From assembly GCA_946405115.1 (NCBI GenBank), contig CAMJGB010000096.1:1-7334 (forward strand): a DNA stretch of 7,334 bases, given 5' to 3'. This document shows positions 5,704 through 7,334 of this stretch, in pieces. The position numbers were made by a program, and so were the translations under genes. The stretch comes from an uncultured Clostridia bacterium. Lineage in GTDB: Bacteria > Bacillota > Clostridia > Saccharofermentanales > Saccharofermentanaceae. Each line of letters starts with the position of its first letter. Within the stretch, counting starts at the first letter, position 1. The notes beneath the pieces were generated by a model, which searched no databases, had not been told where the DNA came from, and saw only the letters and a list, made by a program, of their open reading frames with translations.

Positions 5704-7334
5704 TTACCTGAAGCCAATTCCGAAGTTATGCCAAATGTTCTGATAGTCGGGAGACACCGAGATCTCGTTGATGACATCCTCTCTTGTGGCTCCGCTTTGA
5801 AGTTCATTGATCCAGTTAAGAAGCTCACCGCGGCTGCCGTTTCTTAAGAGCATCAGCCTGTAAACTGCCTCCATGAAAGCCGCATCACTCTGGTCAAATC
5901 CGCCGTTAAGGTAAACTTCCCAGATTACTGAATCCGGAGTTCTGTTGCCTCCGATCAAAGCCTGAGCCCAGGTTCTTACTTCCTCAATGTCCGGAAGTCT
6001 CATGTATGCCATTCTAAACATTCTTACAATGTAATCGGCCGTATCCCTGTAGAACGGATCATCGAGAACATCATCGTCATAAACGATCTCAAAGCTTATG
6101 TTCCGGGTTCCGTTAAAGTCTCCCTTACCTGTAATTACCATATGGGCAGTTCCGGGGATGTAATTATCCCAGTAGGAGACCTCATAATCTCTTCCCTCCT
6201 GAAGGACTATGCCGTCAAGTTCTACAGTAACACCTGAAAGCGTAACCGCAGAACCCGTATAGGAAGCCTCGGATGGAGCTGTGATAACTGCCCCCGCCAG
6301 GTCATTATTAGGATCTGTATTAATGCTTCTATAGTAATCAATATTCTCATCACCGATTCGAAGAAGCGATCCGTCGTCTTCACTGAAGTCTGTCTCAAGC
6401 TCAAGAACGCCATCATCATTCATTACAAGACCGAGTCCCGTCTCAACATTGAAGATCCTAAAGTAAGGTGTTCCTCTTACCGCCGTGATATTCCATGTAT
6501 GAGCTTCAGTTGCCTGCTCGTAATTACCCATGTAGAGCATGCCGTCGATAACGCACAGTGTCTTGGTAACTCCGTAGGAATCCATGGTAATAAGATAGTT
6601 ATCGCCGTCGGGTGTGATCGTAAAATCCGTAGGATCTGCATTTCCAAATCCGATCTTAAAATCTTCGAAGCCTTCCATCCTGGCTTCGATTCCGAGGATG
6701 CTCTCACCTCCATAGATCTCATAAGTTCCGGCTTCGACTGCAGCTGCAAGGTTAAGCGCCTTGAGAACAACAAGAACGAACACTGCTGATACGGCAGCCG
6801 TATATACGAAGTAAGATAACATCTTCTTAATAAGCTTGTCCTTGGAATAGAGGACCATTACTCCGCATAAAGTTACGAGGATGATCGTACTTACAATGAA
6901 CAGTCCTGTTAGATTAATGAATCCGTATGAGCTATGGCCCATGAACGAATACTCTCTTATATATCCTTTATAAGCACATAAAAAAGTCGCACACAAAGTG
7001 CATGCGCTTATGGAGAATGTCGTTAACCCCGCAAGCTTATAGTCAGTACTTAACACGAGCATTATAAGAAGAGCCGCATCCAACAGATAAGTGCAGCCGG
7101 TTTCCATCAGCACAACAAGTCCCAATGCCGCTATGAAGGGGACAACAAACTTCTTGATGGTCTGAAGCTTTTCGCTTTTGTTAAAGATAATTCCGAGTAT
7201 GGAGGTCAATGCCGCAGCAAGTCTTGCGTATCCTCCGAACTCTGTCGGAAGCGAATCAAATATGGGAGTCAAAGGACGTATGAGTTCGACTATAAGCAGC
7301 ACCAAAGCCGGAACGACCAAAACATCGTACCAGT
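5704..7334 (-). CDS. Multi-spanning membrane protein with ricin-like, Ig-like and DUF4214-like extracytoplasmic domains; 5' end outside window
   Basis: The frame is open to the window edge; a TTG at 7320 is an unlikely start because in-frame codons (W-Y-D-V) continue upstream. The stop is TAA at 5706-5704. Counting from 7320, residues 1-195 hold about six hydrophobic segments, including a YSFMGHSSYGFINLTGL stretch that faintly recalls O-antigen-polymerase/ligase proteins; I would not name it on that. Residues about 198-325 look like a ricin-type beta-trefoil: HTWNITAV and YFRIFNVETGLGLVM match its Q/H-W and nuclear NxxSG-type repeats. Residues about 338-413 are an Ig-like repeat of the type common in clostridial surface proteins (YTGSAV, VTVELDG, EGRDYEVSY, ITGKGDFNGT). 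Residues about 427-530 resemble one to two DUF4214 units (MEAVYRLML, LLNWINELQSGATREDV). It probably sits in the membrane with its C-terminal half outside, possibly binding glycan. It lies 93 bases upstream of the glycerophosphotransferase gene, in the same direction. Confidence 0.8.
   Translation of the reverse strand, partial: WYDVLVVPALVLLIVELIRPLTPIFDSLPTEFGGYARLAAALTSILGIIFNKSEKLQTIKKFVVPFIAALGLVVLMETGCTYLLDAALLIMLVLSTDYKLAGLTTFSISACTLCATFLCAYKGYIREYSFMGHSSYGFINLTGLFIVSTIILVTLCGVMVLYSKDKLIKKMLSYFVYTAAVSAVFVLVVLKALNLAAAVEAGTYEIYGGESILGIEARMEGFEDFKIGFGNADPTDFTITPDGDNYLITMDSYGVTKTLCVIDGMLYMGNYEQATEAHTWNITAVRGTPYFRIFNVETGLGLVMNDDGVLELETDFSEDDGSLLRIGDENIDYYRSINTDPNNDLAGAVITAPSEASYTGSAVTLSGVTVELDGIVLQEGRDYEVSYWDNYIPGTAHMVITGKGDFNGTRNISFEIVYDDDVLDDPFYRDTADYIVRMFRMAYMRLPDIEEVRTWAQALIGGNRTPDSVIWEVYLNGGFDQSDAAFMEAVYRLMLLRNGSRGELLNWINELQSGATREDVINEISVSPDYQNIWHNFGIGFR

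Noticed and set aside
5607..5828. A 73-codon minus-strand frame spanning the gap before the glycerophosphotransferase gene
   Set aside because: It overlaps the DUF4214-like coding tail in another frame and runs through the promoter. It shows no domain and has no support as a gene.

Overview
The window looks like part of a cell-surface glycopolymer locus from a Gram-positive anaerobe of the Clostridia; a Lachnospiraceae-like host is a guess. The reasons are strong GGAGG-type ribosome binding sites, 4-base start/stop overlaps, a moderate GC content, a CDP-glycerol-type glycerophosphotransferase, and the pairing of an Ig-like repeat with a DUF4214-like tail. All four genes lie on the minus strand, so transcription runs from right to left. 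There are no tRNA or rRNA genes, CRISPR arrays or insertion sequences, and the only gap is 93 bases.

Reading in the direction of transcription: (1) 7334-5704 is the 3' part of a gene for a multi-spanning membrane protein. Its outer half joins a ricin-like beta-trefoil, an Ig-like repeat and a DUF4214-like tail. (2) After a 93-base gap with a good extended -10 promoter comes 5610-4363, a membrane-anchored TagB/TagF-like glycerophosphotransferase. (3) Overlapping it by four bases is 4366-1559, a 935-residue protein that fuses a complete YidC/Oxa1/Alb3-type domain, about six further membrane helices and an alkaline-phosphatase-superfamily domain of the LtaS/phosphoglycerol-transferase kind. (4) Again overlapping by four bases, 1562-1 encodes a second, clearly homologous copy of the same fusion. 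It runs off the window just before its predicted catalytic threonine.

The most unusual content is the tandem pair of YidC-phosphotransferase fusions. In both copies the arginine that normally lies in the hydrophilic groove of YidC insertases is an asparagine, while the rest of the fold is well kept. A working model, which is inference, is that the glycerophosphotransferase works on the cytoplasmic face and the two fusions act at the membrane and outside. The YidC module would then serve as a scaffold or conduit for polymer, lipid or partner protein rather than as a housekeeping insertase.
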